A program made the translations under genes and the position numbers. 64,000 bases of DNA from positions 1,488,001 to 1,552,000 of the forward strand of contig OZ220686.1 of NCBI GenBank assembly GCA_965116435.1, written 5' to 3'. The notes under the pieces were generated by a model. It had not been told where the DNA came from and searched no databases. It worked only from the letters and a program-made list of their open reading frames with translations. This document shows positions 32,410 through 40,498 of this stretch, in pieces; the first letter of the stretch is position 1; each line of letters starts with the position of its first letter. The stretch comes from VXPQ01 sp965116435. GTDB taxonomy: Bacteria > Bacteroidota > Rhodothermia > Rhodothermales > VXPQ01.

Positions 32410-33996
32410 TCATTTCCCGCCTCCCGGACCCTCCTTGCTCCCCCAGCCCCCGCCTCCCGGCGTCTCGATGCGGAGCACATCGCCCGCCTCGAACTGGCGG
32501 CTGAACTTTGCGGGCAACGTTTCTGCGGCGCCGTCGGGGCGGACGAGCGTATTGCGCCCGCACGCGCCGGGCGCGCCGCCTTGCACCCCCCACGGAGGCG
32601 TCCGCCGCCGTTCGCTGATGACCGTCACCGTGGCGGGCCGCAGCAACCGATACGCCCGAACAAGGCCGTCCCCGCCTCGCCGTGCGCCCGCCCCGCCGCT
32701 CCCGCGACGCACCGCATACGTCTCCACCCGAAACGGAAACGCCATTTCCAGCGCCTCGACCGGCGTATTCAGCGTGTTGCTCATGTGCACATGCACCCCG
32801 TCGAGGCCGTCCGCCCCGGCGGCAGCCCCCATGCCGCCGCCAATGGTTTCGTAGTACGCATAGGGGGACCCATCCTCCCGAAAACCCCCGATGGTCAGGT
32901 TGTTCATGGTGCCTTGCCCCGCCGCGCACGCCCGGTTCGGCAAGGCCTGCCCCAGGGCGCCGAACACCGCATCCACAATGCGTTGCGACGTTTCGACGTT
33001 CCCGGCGGCCACGGCGCGCGGCGGACGGGCATGCACGAGACACCCCGGCGGGGCCGCGACGCGAACGGGCGCGAAACACCCTGCATTCATGGGAATGTCC
33101 GCCGCAGCCAGCGCCCGCACCGCATAGTAACAGGCCGCCTCCGTGACCGGCAACGGCGCATTCAGCGAACCGTCTGTGGCGAGCGACGTCCCCTCGAAAT
33201 CGAACGTCACGCCGCCCCCCTGAATATGGGCCGCTACCCGGACGACGAGCGGCTCCCCGCCTGACGCCTCCCCGAACTCCGGCTCCATCGTATCCTCGAA
33301 CCGGAAAACCCCGTCCGGCCATTCCCGGATGCACTCCCGAAGCAACCGCTCGCTCCACGCAGGCAACCAGGCTGCATACGCTGCCGCCTCCGCCGCGCCA
33401 TGCCGCTCAATCAACGCCGCAAGGCGGGTTTCCGCCACCGAATGGGCCGCTTGCTGCGCCGCCAGATCGCCGCGCCGCTCCTCGGGCGTACGCACGTTTC
33501 GCAAGATCAACCGCTCCAGATCGGCGACGACCTTCCCCTCGTTGCGCCATTTCACGGGGGGGATAATGATGCCTTCCTGATACACTTCGCGGGAAAGCGG
33601 GAGCGAACCGGGACTCATGCCCCCCACATCCGCGTGGTGCGCCCGACTCACCGCGAAGAATGCAAGGCGCCCCTCCGCGAACACCGGAGAAATCATAGTA
33701 ATGTCCGGCAGGTGCGTACCCCCCTGGTACGGATCGTTCAGAATCACGGTGTCCCCGGGACGCCATGCTTCGATAGCGTGCAGCGCGGCTTCGAGGCTGC
33801 GCGGCATGGCCCCGAGATGCACCGGAATGTGCGCCGCCTGCGCCACCATCCCGCCGTGCGCATCGAACACGGCGCACGAAAAATCCAGCCGCTCCTTGAT
33901 ATTGGGCGAATACGCCGTCCGCCGCAACGTCACGCCCATTTCCTCGGCGACGCCCGCAAACCGATGCCGGTACAGTTCCAAAAGAATCGGGTCCAT
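32410..33996 (-). CDS. hyuB: Hydantoinase B / oxoprolinase beta subunit
   Basis: A 528-residue HyuB-family protein, the partner of HyuA in ATP-dependent N-methylhydantoinase, 5-oxoprolinase or acetone-carboxylase-like enzymes. Family blocks are ITLRRTAYSPNIKERLDFSC-like sequence at about 23-42, GDTVILNDPYQGGTHLPDIT (about 95-114), AHHADVGGMSPGS and the C-terminal GGDGLVRAYR. The tail is Gly-rich (ETPGGGGWGSKEGPGGGK), as in the family. It lies 155 bp downstream of hyuA on the same strand, with a REP-like repeat between, and converges with acnA. The substrate cannot be told from sequence. Confidence 0.9.
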   Translation of the reverse strand: MDPILLELYRHRFAGVAEEMGVTLRRTAYSPNIKERLDFSCAVFDAHGGMVAQAAHIPVHLGAMPRSLEAALHAIEAWRPGDTVILNDPYQGGTHLPDITMISPVFAEGRLAFFAVSRAHHADVGGMSPGSLPLSREVYQEGIIIPPVKWRNEGKVVADLERLILRNVRTPEERRGDLAAQQAAHSVAETRLAALIERHGAAEAAAYAAWLPAWSERLLRECIREWPDGVFRFEDTMEPEFGEASGGEPLVVRVAAHIQGGGVTFDFEGTSLATDGSLNAPLPVTEAACYYAVRALAAADIPMNAGCFAPVRVAAPPGCLVHARPPRAVAAGNVETSQRIVDAVFGALGQALPNRACAAGQGTMNNLTIGGFREDGSPYAYYETIGGGMGAAAGADGLDGVHVHMSNTLNTPVEALEMAFPFRVETYAVRRGSGGAGARRGGDGLVRAYRLLRPATVTVISERRRTPPWGVQGGAPGACGRNTLVRPDGAAETLPAKFSRQFEAGDVLRIETPGGGGWGSKEGPGGGK

Positions 33997-34025
33997 CGTA
34001 CAAGTCCGTCTTACAAGTCCATTTT

Positions 34026-34062
34026 AGGATGCTCTGATTAAGTCTGCGAAGATCAGAGGCAG
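34026..34062. repeat. REP-like repeat, partial copy 4
   Basis: AGGATGCTCTGATTAAGTC then GAAGATCAGAGGCAGC keeps the left arm and part of the right arm of the element seen at 14911-14950. It sits between hyuA and hyuB. Confidence 0.5.
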
Positions 34063-34151
34063 CGAGGGGTGCGCTGGCAAGGAATGACGAAGCAGTGTGG
34101 CATGTACAAGTCCATCTGACCGGGAAAAGCCATCCCGTTCCCTTTAGGCAT

Positions 34152-36146
34152 TTAGGCAATACGGGAAAAATGCAGATTGCGCCCGGCGTCCGCCTCGACG
34201 CGCCACGAAGGCGCCACGAACACGGTCGCATCGTACTGGGCCACCACGGCGGGCCCCTCGAAAGCATGGCCATAGCGCAGCCGGTCCCGATCGTACAGGG
34301 CCGCCATGACCTCCTCCCCGCTATCGAGAACCACGGGCGTCTCTCCGGCCTGCGCCGTCCCGGAGGTCTCCGACGGATCCGCCCGCTCCGCATCCTGCGG
34401 CAGCGACGTCTCGGCGCCGGGGGCCGTCCCCCGTACGCGCAGCGTCACAATCTCCACAGGGGCGTCCTGCATCGCATAGCCATACCGACGGGCGTGCTGC
34501 ACATGAAAATCCCGCCGGGCAAGGTCCGGCCTTGCAGGGTCTGTCGGCACGGTCAATTCGTAGCTTTGCCCCTCGTAGCGCATGTCCGCAAACGTTTCGA
34601 TGACGGGACGCCCATGCCCCTCCTCGGCAAATACGTTCAGGATGCGTTCCGCCTCCCGCGCATACAATGCCGCAAGCAAGGCCTCGTCGGCAGGCGCGGA
34701 AACGGACGTATCGTACGCAATGTCCGCCATCAGCAACCCCAGCGCGCTCAGCACGCCGGGCTGCGGAGGCAACAAAATCCGGCGGATCGAAAGCGCGTCC
34801 GCGAGGTCGCAGGCATGCAACGGTCCGGCGCCCCCGAACGGAATCAGCACATACTCCTTCGGGTCGTACCCCCGCTCGACGGACACGCGGCGCAAGGCGC
34901 GCTCCATGGACGCATTGGCAATCCGAACAATGCCCAGCGCGGTTTCGAGCAGGGAAAGGCCCAGCGGTCGGCCCAGTTCTTCGACGGCCCGCCGCGCCGC
35001 CGCAGCGTCCAGCGGAAATTCGCCCCCCAGAAACCGGTCCGGCAGAATGCGGCCCAGCGCCACATTCGCATCCGTGACCGTGGGCGTCTCCCCGCCGCGC
35101 CCGTAACACGCGGGGCCCGGTACGGCCCCGGCGCTGGCGGGACCGACACGAAGCACGCCCGCCGCATCGGCATAGGCCATGCTGCCTCCGCCCGCCCCCA
35201 CCGTATGGATATCCACGGAAGGAAGCCGCAGCGGCAATCCCGCCATGCGACTTTCGGCGGTGCGCGGTATTTCGCCGGGGCACAACGCCACGTCCGTGCT
35301 GGTGCCGCCCATGTCGAGCGTGAGGATGTTCGGAGAGGGGTCCCCCAGCGCCGTCCCGGCCAATCGAAACGCGCCCACCACCCCGCCCGCCGGGCCGCTG
35401 AGCGCCAGGCGCACCGGGCGCCGCGCCGCCTGTTTCGTCCCGATAACCCCGCCGTTCGATTGCATAATGCGCACCGGCCTCGGGGCCACGGCTCGCTCAA
35501 GCCGGTCCAGATACCGCGCCACGACAGGGTGCAGATAGGCATTCGCGACCGTCGTCGCCATGCGTTCGTACTCCCGGTACTCCGGCAGGATGTCCGCGCT
35601 CAGCGAGAACCGCGCCGCCGGAAGGTATTCCTTCAGCACGTCCGCCGTTCTCCGCTCGTGTTCCGGGTGCAGAAACGAAAAAAGAAAGACGACCGCCACG
35701 CCCGCTACATCCAGGCCCTGCAGTTTTTCGCCAAGGGCGGCGACCTCGCGCTCGTCCAGCGGGATCAGAACCGAGCCGTCGGCGGCCACCCGCTCCGTGA
35801 CCTCGAATCGCAGGTCCGACGGCACAAGCGGCGGCGGACGATACTGAGCCAACCCGTACAGGTCGGGACGATTCTGCCGTCCGATCGCCAGCACGTCGCG
35901 GAAACCCCGGGTCGCAATCAGGGCGCAGCGGGCGCCCCGGCGTTCGAGGAGCGCATTCGTCGCCGTCGTGGTTCCGTGCGCAATGGCGGCAGCCTCCCCG
36001 GCGCCGACAAGGCGCACGCCCTCCGCCACGGCGCGGCTCTGGTCGTCCGGCGTGGTGGCCGTCTTGCACACGGCCGGGATCCCGTCTTTCAGGTGCACGA
36101 AATCCGTGAACGTGCCGCCGGTATCGATCCCGATGCGCTCTGTCAT
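34152..36146 (-). CDS. hyuA: Hydantoinase A / oxoprolinase alpha subunit
   Basis: A 664-residue HyuA-family protein with the actin-like ATPase fold. The N-terminal phosphate loop reads GIDTGGTFTDFVHLKD (residues 6-21) and the second is LTLDMGGTSTDVALCPGE (about 290). GGSMAYAD and GPACYGRGGETPTVTDAN are further hallmarks. Together with HyuB it would open a 5-membered cyclic amide (hydantoin or 5-oxoproline) using ATP in the cytosol. The upstream gap carries REP-like copy 5, and hyuB follows on the same strand, forming a two-gene operon. Confidence 0.92.
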   Translation of the reverse strand: MTERIGIDTGGTFTDFVHLKDGIPAVCKTATTPDDQSRAVAEGVRLVGAGEAAAIAHGTTTATNALLERRGARCALIATRGFRDVLAIGRQNRPDLYGLAQYRPPPLVPSDLRFEVTERVAADGSVLIPLDEREVAALGEKLQGLDVAGVAVVFLFSFLHPEHERRTADVLKEYLPAARFSLSADILPEYREYERMATTVANAYLHPVVARYLDRLERAVAPRPVRIMQSNGGVIGTKQAARRPVRLALSGPAGGVVGAFRLAGTALGDPSPNILTLDMGGTSTDVALCPGEIPRTAESRMAGLPLRLPSVDIHTVGAGGGSMAYADAAGVLRVGPASAGAVPGPACYGRGGETPTVTDANVALGRILPDRFLGGEFPLDAAAARRAVEELGRPLGLSLLETALGIVRIANASMERALRRVSVERGYDPKEYVLIPFGGAGPLHACDLADALSIRRILLPPQPGVLSALGLLMADIAYDTSVSAPADEALLAALYAREAERILNVFAEEGHGRPVIETFADMRYEGQSYELTVPTDPARPDLARRDFHVQHARRYGYAMQDAPVEIVTLRVRGTAPGAETSLPQDAERADPSETSGTAQAGETPVVLDSGEEVMAALYDRDRLRYGHAFEGPAVVAQYDATVFVAPSWRVEADAGRNLHFSRIA

Positions 36147-36182
36147 GTCTGGGGTACGCTGATTACTGCGAGGCGGGCCACA

Positions 36183-36221
36183 GGGATGCGCTGATCAAAT
36201 CCACATCATCCGTGCATCCCG
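36183..36221. repeat. REP-like palindromic repeat, copy 5
   Basis: GGGATGCGCTGATCAAATCC then CACATCATCCGTGCATCCC lies between the hyuA start and the lexA stop. The left arm is identical to copy 1; the right arm is diverged. Confidence 0.65.
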
Positions 36222-36237
36222 TAATGCCATAAATATG

Positions 36238-36897
36238 TCATGCCTGATACCGGCCAGGCGGGCGGTAGGTACGGGCATGGTGCATGCCGGTATGGTTCAC
36301 ATGCCCCACGTAGCGTCCGAGCACCCGAACCTCTTCGAACACATCCGGCTTGATGCGAATGTCCTCATATTCCTCGTTGGCCGGTTCGAGGCGCAGCCCG
36401 CCCCCATCGTAATATACCCGCTTCAACGAGGTCTCGCCATTGTAGAGAATGGCCCCGATGCCCCCGTTGGGAATATCGTCGTCTATCAGCAACACATAAT
36501 CCCCGTCGTGGATATCCGCGCCGATCATGGACTGGCCCGATACGCGGATGGCGAAAATACGATCCAGATTGGGAAAGAGCGTTTCGAGCGTAATGGTGCC
36601 CAGGTCGGCTTCTACGGCTTCCTGCAAATGCCCCGCCGTGATAATGCCGCGCACGGGAATGCCGGACGCGCTCGTCCAAACGTCGTCCTCGTCCAGCAGG
36701 CGATACCCCCGGCTGCCGCGCGTCAGGAAGCCCTTTTTGCAGATCGCTTCGAGATTCTGGGTGACGCTGTTGGGAGATTTAAACCCGAAATGCTTGAGGA
36801 TCTCGCGATAGGTGGGCCACACCCGGTACTTGCGCACGTAATCCGATATATACCGGAGGCATTCGTACTGCTTGGACGTCAGGTTTTTACGAGGCAT
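36238..36897 (-). CDS. lexA: LexA repressor / S24 autoprotease
   Basis: A 219-residue LexA. The N-terminal winged helix (residues 1-65; LTSKQYECLRYISDYV, then PTYREILKHFGFKSPNSVTQ) binds DNA. The cleavage site is Ala88-Gly89 (GIITAGHLQE). The autoprotease dyad is Ser123 (VSGQSMIGADIHDGDYVLL) and Lys159 (ETSLKRVYYDG). LexA represses SOS genes until RecA filaments trigger self-cleavage. The ATG at 36897 gives the normal N-terminus. Its own promoter region carries an ACATAT-N7-ATATGT palindrome (36983-37001), consistent with autoregulation. It is downstream of recO on the same strand, so two repair functions are adjacent. Confidence 0.93.
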   Translation of the reverse strand: MPRKNLTSKQYECLRYISDYVRKYRVWPTYREILKHFGFKSPNSVTQNLEAICKKGFLTRGSRGYRLLDEDDVWTSASGIPVRGIITAGHLQEAVEADLGTITLETLFPNLDRIFAIRVSGQSMIGADIHDGDYVLLIDDDIPNGGIGAILYNGETSLKRVYYDGGGLRLEPANEEYEDIRIKPDVFEEVRVLGRYVGHVNHTGMHHARTYRPPGRYQA

Positions 36898-36982
36898 AGC
36901 GATTCGAAAAAGATGGTTTGGAAAAATGGCGGACCTGGCGACCCGGGCGCAGGACGCGATCAAGCCGCATGCGGGCCGTTGT

Positions 36983-37001
36983 ACATATGTATAATATATG
37001 T
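36983..37001. promoter_or_regulatory. Candidate LexA operator upstream of lexA
   Basis: ACATAT (36983-36988) and ATATGT (36996-37001) form a perfect inverted repeat with a 7-bp spacer, about 85 bp upstream of the lexA start, in an AT-rich patch that looks like a promoter. LexA usually represses its own gene, so autoregulation is the likeliest role. The motif is not the Gram-negative CTGT-N8-ACAG box, but LexA boxes vary between phyla. Confidence 0.55.
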
Positions 37002-37068
37002 CAAATAATGCCCAACGTCAAGGGAAATGCAAAATTTTTTTCGGATACGCTGTACGAACCCGCTTGAC

Positions 37069-37827
37069 TCAGGAATCGCGAAGAAGTTGCTTCACCACGC
37101 GCCCGCCCCGCGTCGGCAAGGCGTCCTCGACGTGATACCGGAGAAAATCCTCGATCAGCTCCCCCAACTCCGAGGACGTACGCTTGTCCAGCCGCATCTC
37201 CATGATCGTATCGGCGTCGGCGCACGCCACGATGGCGAACGCACGCAAAGTCCGGCGGGCGGCGAAACGCATGGTTTCGCGGCTCCAGTGCGCCCCGGAC
37301 GGCTCCACCGCCCCGGTTTCCAGCAACAGCACGCCCCCGGATTCAGGAATGCGCTCGACGGCTTCCCGGTCGATGTGCGGCGTAAAACCAAGAATTTTGG
37401 CCAGCTGGAGTTGAAACAAAAAGAAGACCTGCTCGGCCTGCCCCTCGTGCCGATCCAGCCGGTCCAGCACATCCAGGAGCAAGGCGAATACGCGCGGATT
37501 TTCGTCCTCGTCCTGCATCAGCGCCTGTGCGATCTCGACCACGCGCTGCCCGTACGCCAGCGCCGCAAGGTTCGTGCGCAGCCGCCCGAACATGCGGAGA
37601 TGACTGCTTTCGGAGAGCGTCTGCACCTGTCGGGAGGCTTTCCAATACAAAACGGCCTGCACATACGACATGGGCTGCAAGGCCGATCCGAACCGGCTTT
37701 TCGGCCGTAGCGCGCCCCGGGCCATGGCGGCCACCTTGCCCTTCTCTTTGGTAAAGAGGGTCACGATCCGGCTGGTTTCGCCGTACTGAATGCTTCGGAG
37801 CACGATCGCCTCGGTGCGAAGAATCAT
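37069..37827 (-). CDS. recO: DNA repair protein RecO
   Basis: A 252-residue RecO. The N-terminal OB fold reads RTEAIVLRSIQYGETSRIVT, then FTKEKGKVAAMARGALRPKS (residues 4-45), and helical domains follow (about 80-250, with FFLFQLQLAKILGFTPH as the conserved block). RecO loads RecA onto SSB-coated ssDNA in the RecFOR gap-repair pathway, so it is a functional partner of the SSB encoded at 21 kb. The CxxC zinc-finger cysteines found in many RecO proteins are absent (the region reads GFTPHIDREAVERIPESGG), as in several Bacteroidota-type RecO proteins. lexA lies 171 bp downstream. Confidence 0.9.
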   Translation of the reverse strand: MILRTEAIVLRSIQYGETSRIVTLFTKEKGKVAAMARGALRPKSRFGSALQPMSYVQAVLYWKASRQVQTLSESSHLRMFGRLRTNLAALAYGQRVVEIAQALMQDEDENPRVFALLLDVLDRLDRHEGQAEQVFFLFQLQLAKILGFTPHIDREAVERIPESGGVLLLETGAVEPSGAHWSRETMRFAARRTLRAFAIVACADADTIMEMRLDKRTSSELGELIEDFLRYHVEDALPTRGGRVVKQLLRDS

Positions 37828-37884
37828 TTTTTTTTGCGAAAAAGGTTATGTCCTGGATTTAAATGTGTCTTGTAGTAGAAAACC

Positions 37885-38487
37885 ATGCGAATCCTCCATC
37901 GCCTTCAGCAGCGACTCAGCCTGACGAAACACGAAGCCATGGCGCTTTCGTGCCTGTCCGGCTTGCTCATTATCGGAATAATTGCGCGGCAAATCCAGCA
38001 ACGCGCCATATTGGCGCCGCCGGATGCGTACGCCGAACTGGACCAGCTCTTTCTGGAGCGGTCGAGCGAAAACGCCAGCGCAACGCCGGAAACGGCCTCG
38101 GCGTCGGTCCATGCCTCCCCCGGGGAACCGGACGCCGGGGGCCCGGCCATGGCTGCCGGCGCCGCGGCCGCATCCAGCGGACCGACGGCAAGCCCGGCGT
38201 GCGAACCGCCCGCATCGCCGACGGATCCGGGAGATTCGGAAACGCTGCGCATCGACATAAACCGGGCCGACGCCGCGGAGCTGGAAAAACTGCCCCGCAT
38301 CGGGCCGAAGACGGCGGCGCGCATTCTTGCGTTTCGGGAAGCCTACGGAGCGTTTCGCTCGGTAAACGACCTGCAACAGGTGAAGGGCATCGGACCCAAA
38401 ACCCTCGAACGCCTTCGCCCGCACGTTTACGTCGGCTCGTCTCCCCCGTCCGCAGATTCGTCTCCGGACGATTCGTCGGGCGGATGA
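37885..38487 (+). CDS. ComEA-like helix-hairpin-helix protein
   Basis: A 200-residue protein with an N-terminal membrane anchor (ALSCLSGLLIIGIIARQI, about residues 21-38). A Pro/Ala/Ser-rich linker (about 55-118) leads to a C-terminal double helix-hairpin-helix: INRADAAELEKLPRIGPKTA and VNDLQQVKGIGPKTLERLRP. ComEA proteins bind incoming dsDNA during transformation. A single com gene does not prove competence, and HhH proteins of this type also occur without it. The 3' end overlaps the convergent small membrane gene by 61 bp. It diverges from recO. Confidence 0.82.
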   Translation: MRILHRLQQRLSLTKHEAMALSCLSGLLIIGIIARQIQQRAILAPPDAYAELDQLFLERSSENASATPETASASVHASPGEPDAGGPAMAAGAAAASSGPTASPACEPPASPTDPGDSETLRIDINRADAAELEKLPRIGPKTAARILAFREAYGAFRSVNDLQQVKGIGPKTLERLRPHVYVGSSPPSADSSPDDSSGG

Positions 38488-38657
38488 TCCGGATGATCCA
38501 GGTGATCCGGCCGGGCCGACGGATACGGGTCCTCCGTCCAGGCTTCCGCCGCCTTTTCCTCGCGCTTCAGAAACCGGTACACCGGCGTCAGCAGCAACGC
38601 AGCCAGCGCAAGAAAACCGATCAGCGTAAGGAGAATGACCCCGTTGTATTCACCCAT
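38427..38657 (-). CDS. Small single-span membrane protein
   Basis: A 76-residue protein starting MGEYNGVILLTLIGFLALAA: one membrane span at about residues 6-26, a short basic loop (YRFLKREEKA), and an acidic His/Asp/Pro-rich tail (LDHPDHPPDESSGDESADGG). It resembles short uncharacterised membrane proteins of the CcoQ/phage-shock size class but has no recognised family. Its last 61 bp are antisense to the 3' end of the ComEA-like gene, where both proteins are low complexity. It diverges from the response-regulator gene, whose start is 41 bp away. Confidence 0.55.
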   Translation of the reverse strand: MGEYNGVILLTLIGFLALAALLLTPVYRFLKREEKAAEAWTEDPYPSARPDHLDHPDHPPDESSGDESADGGDEPT

Positions 38658-38698
38658 GAAACCACGTTGAAAATCACTGAAACAGCAGGTTGTCCGAC

Positions 38699-39472
38699 AT
38701 GAAGAACGCCTATACACGCATGTTGATCGTCGATAGCGACGTAAAAACATCCGAAAACTTACGCAAAATCTTCGAACGAAAGGGCTATGCCGTAACCGTA
38801 GTCCGGGACGGAGAACAGGGACTCCATTTCCTGACCCGTACGCCGCCGTTCGACATCGCCCTGCTCGAAACCGCGATGCCGCGAAGAAACGGGTTCGACA
38901 TCGTGCGCAAGACCCGCCTCGCGGGCGTAACCACCCCGATCGTCATGTTGACCTTTCGGGCCAACGCCGCCGACACACTGCGCGCATTCGACATGGGCGC
39001 AGACGATTACGTAACCAAACCCTTCCATGTCGAGAAACTCGCCGCCCGGATCAAGGCGCTGATTCGCCGCAGCCGGTTGCCTGCCGAGCAGCCCTGGGAT
39101 ACGTACGAGGTCGGGAATCTGCATGTGAATTTCAGCAGTCATACGGCGCACCGCGACGGCGACGCCATCCGACTCACCGCCAAGGAATTCGACATCCTGC
39201 GGTATTTCATCGAGCACCGGGGGCGGACCGTGAGCCGAGGGCAAATCCTGCGCAGCGTCTGGGGCATTTCCCTGGACATATCCACGCGGACCATCGACCG
39301 GCATGTTTCGGCGCTCCGCAAGAAAATCGAGCCGGACCCGGACGATCCCGTATGGATCAAAACCGTGTACGGGGTCGGCTACCGGTTCATCCAATCCCCG
39401 CGCCCGGGAAAAAACGTGAAACAGAACGCCGAAAACGGCATACTAACCCTTAACCACCCGAAAGAGCCATGA
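38699..39472 (+). CDS. OmpR-type response regulator with Glu at the phosphorylation site
   Basis: A 257-residue protein with a receiver domain (residues 6-120) and an OmpR/PhoB winged-helix DNA-binding domain (about 130-235; LTAKEFDILRYFIEHRGRTV, then IKTVYGVGYRFI). The receiver keeps the acidic pair (D12, D14), T85 and K107, but the phospho-acceptor Asp is Glu57 (DIALLETAMPRRNG). Asp-to-Glu at this site often mimics phosphorylation, so the protein may be constitutively active or controlled another way. No histidine kinase gene is nearby. I use the ATG at 38699 (a TTG at 38690 is possible). The stop overlaps the next start as ATGA. Confidence 0.88.
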   Translation: MKNAYTRMLIVDSDVKTSENLRKIFERKGYAVTVVRDGEQGLHFLTRTPPFDIALLETAMPRRNGFDIVRKTRLAGVTTPIVMLTFRANAADTLRAFDMGADDYVTKPFHVEKLAARIKALIRRSRLPAEQPWDTYEVGNLHVNFSSHTAHRDGDAIRLTAKEFDILRYFIEHRGRTVSRGQILRSVWGISLDISTRTIDRHVSALRKKIEPDPDDPVWIKTVYGVGYRFIQSPRPGKNVKQNAENGILTLNHPKEP

Positions 39473-39708
39473 TTAACGCCCTTTCTATCGCCCGTGATCT
39501 TTCCGAAGCAGGCATCGAAAGACCCCATGCCGAAGCAATTGCAAACGCTATGGAAACCCAGCTCGCCACGAAAGATTTTGTGCGCGCCGAGATAAGCGAC
39601 GTCCGCGCCGAGATCAGCGCCCTTGAAGTTCGTCTTGTGCGCTGGATCGTCGGAACGGTTTTCGCCGGCGGCGGCCTGCTGTTCGTCGCCCTGCGCTTCG
39701 TACCGTAA
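39469..39708 (+). CDS. Small coiled-coil, single-span protein (DUF1640-like)
   Basis: A 79-residue protein with a short N-terminal helical segment, a coiled coil (ATKDFVRAEISDVRAEISAL, about residues 33-52) and a C-terminal membrane span (WIVGTVFAGGGLLFVALRF). The order coiled coil then C-terminal anchor resembles DUF1640/CCDC90-type proteins, which assemble around membrane complexes. Its function is not known. It overlaps the response-regulator stop by 4 bp (ATGA), so translation is coupled and the two products may act together. Confidence 0.7.
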   Translation: MINALSIARDLSEAGIERPHAEAIANAMETQLATKDFVRAEISDVRAEISALEVRLVRWIVGTVFAGGGLLFVALRFVP

Positions 39709-39726
39709 CGTCCGCCCTTACGGCTT

Positions 39727-40491
39727 TTACGGCTTCGGTTCGGCCACCCCGTCCCGGCGCCGGTACGCCAGCCCAGAAGCCGCCGCTTCGTCCAGCAGGA
39801 TGTGCGCATGGGGATGCATTTGCAAGGCGGAGGCCGGACACATGGCGGTCACGGGTCCCTCCAGCGCGTCGCGCACGGCGGCGGCCTTCCCCGTTCCGCT
39901 CGCCAGCATCAGCAGTTTTCGCGCCTCCATGATCGTGCCCATCCCCATGGTGACGGCCGTCCGGGGCGGGGCTTCTCCCTCGTCGAAAAACCGGGCGTTG
40001 TCGGCCAGCGTTTTTTCGGTCAGCGCCTGCACCCGCGTGCGAGAGCCGAGCGAAGACCCCGGTTCGTTGAACGCAAGGTGCCCGTTGGACCCGATGCCGA
40101 GAATCTGCAGATCAAGGCCCCCGGCTTCCGCTATGCTCCGTTCGTAGGCGGCGCAAGCGGCTTCGAGGTCCTCGGCCATGCCGTCCGGCATATGAATCCG
40201 GGCCGGATCCACCCCGGCGGCGTCGAAAAAATACGCCCGCATAAAATACGCGTAACTCTGCGGGCGCTCGGGAGGAAGCCCCACGTACTCGTCCAGATTG
40301 AACGTAACGATGCGGGAAAAATCCAGGCCTTCCGGCTCGGCGAGCGCAATCAGGCGTCGGTACAGCCCGATCGGCGTGCTCCCGGTAGCGCACCCGAGCG
40401 TCATGTCGCGGCGGCGGCGCATCTCGTCCAGCACAATCCGCGCCGCCCGCTCGCTGACGGCATCGTAATCCGAAAGTATTTCGACAAACAT
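39727..40491 (-). CDS. nagB: Glucosamine-6-phosphate deaminase
   Basis: A 254-residue NagB. Hallmarks are LGCATGSTPIGLYRRLI (about 33-49), TFNLDEYVGLPPERPQSYAY (about 64-83), FFDAAGVDPARIHMPDG and GIGSNGHLAFNEPGSSL (about 138-154, holding the active-site His). It converts glucosamine 6-phosphate to fructose 6-phosphate and ammonia in amino-sugar catabolism. Length is normal. Its start lies 7 bp from the stop of the inactive M16 gene on the same strand, so it may be read from the peptidase transcript, although there is no obvious pathway link. Confidence 0.93.
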   Translation of the reverse strand: MFVEILSDYDAVSERAARIVLDEMRRRRDMTLGCATGSTPIGLYRRLIALAEPEGLDFSRIVTFNLDEYVGLPPERPQSYAYFMRAYFFDAAGVDPARIHMPDGMAEDLEAACAAYERSIAEAGGLDLQILGIGSNGHLAFNEPGSSLGSRTRVQALTEKTLADNARFFDEGEAPPRTAVTMGMGTIMEARKLLMLASGTGKAAAVRDALEGPVTAMCPASALQMHPHAHILLDEAAASGLAYRRRDGVAEPKP

Positions 40492-40498
40492 AACCTCG

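Noticed and set aside
37885..38487. Evidence for natural competence
   Set aside because: One ComEA-like HhH protein is not enough; no ComEC, pilus or DprA gene is in the window.
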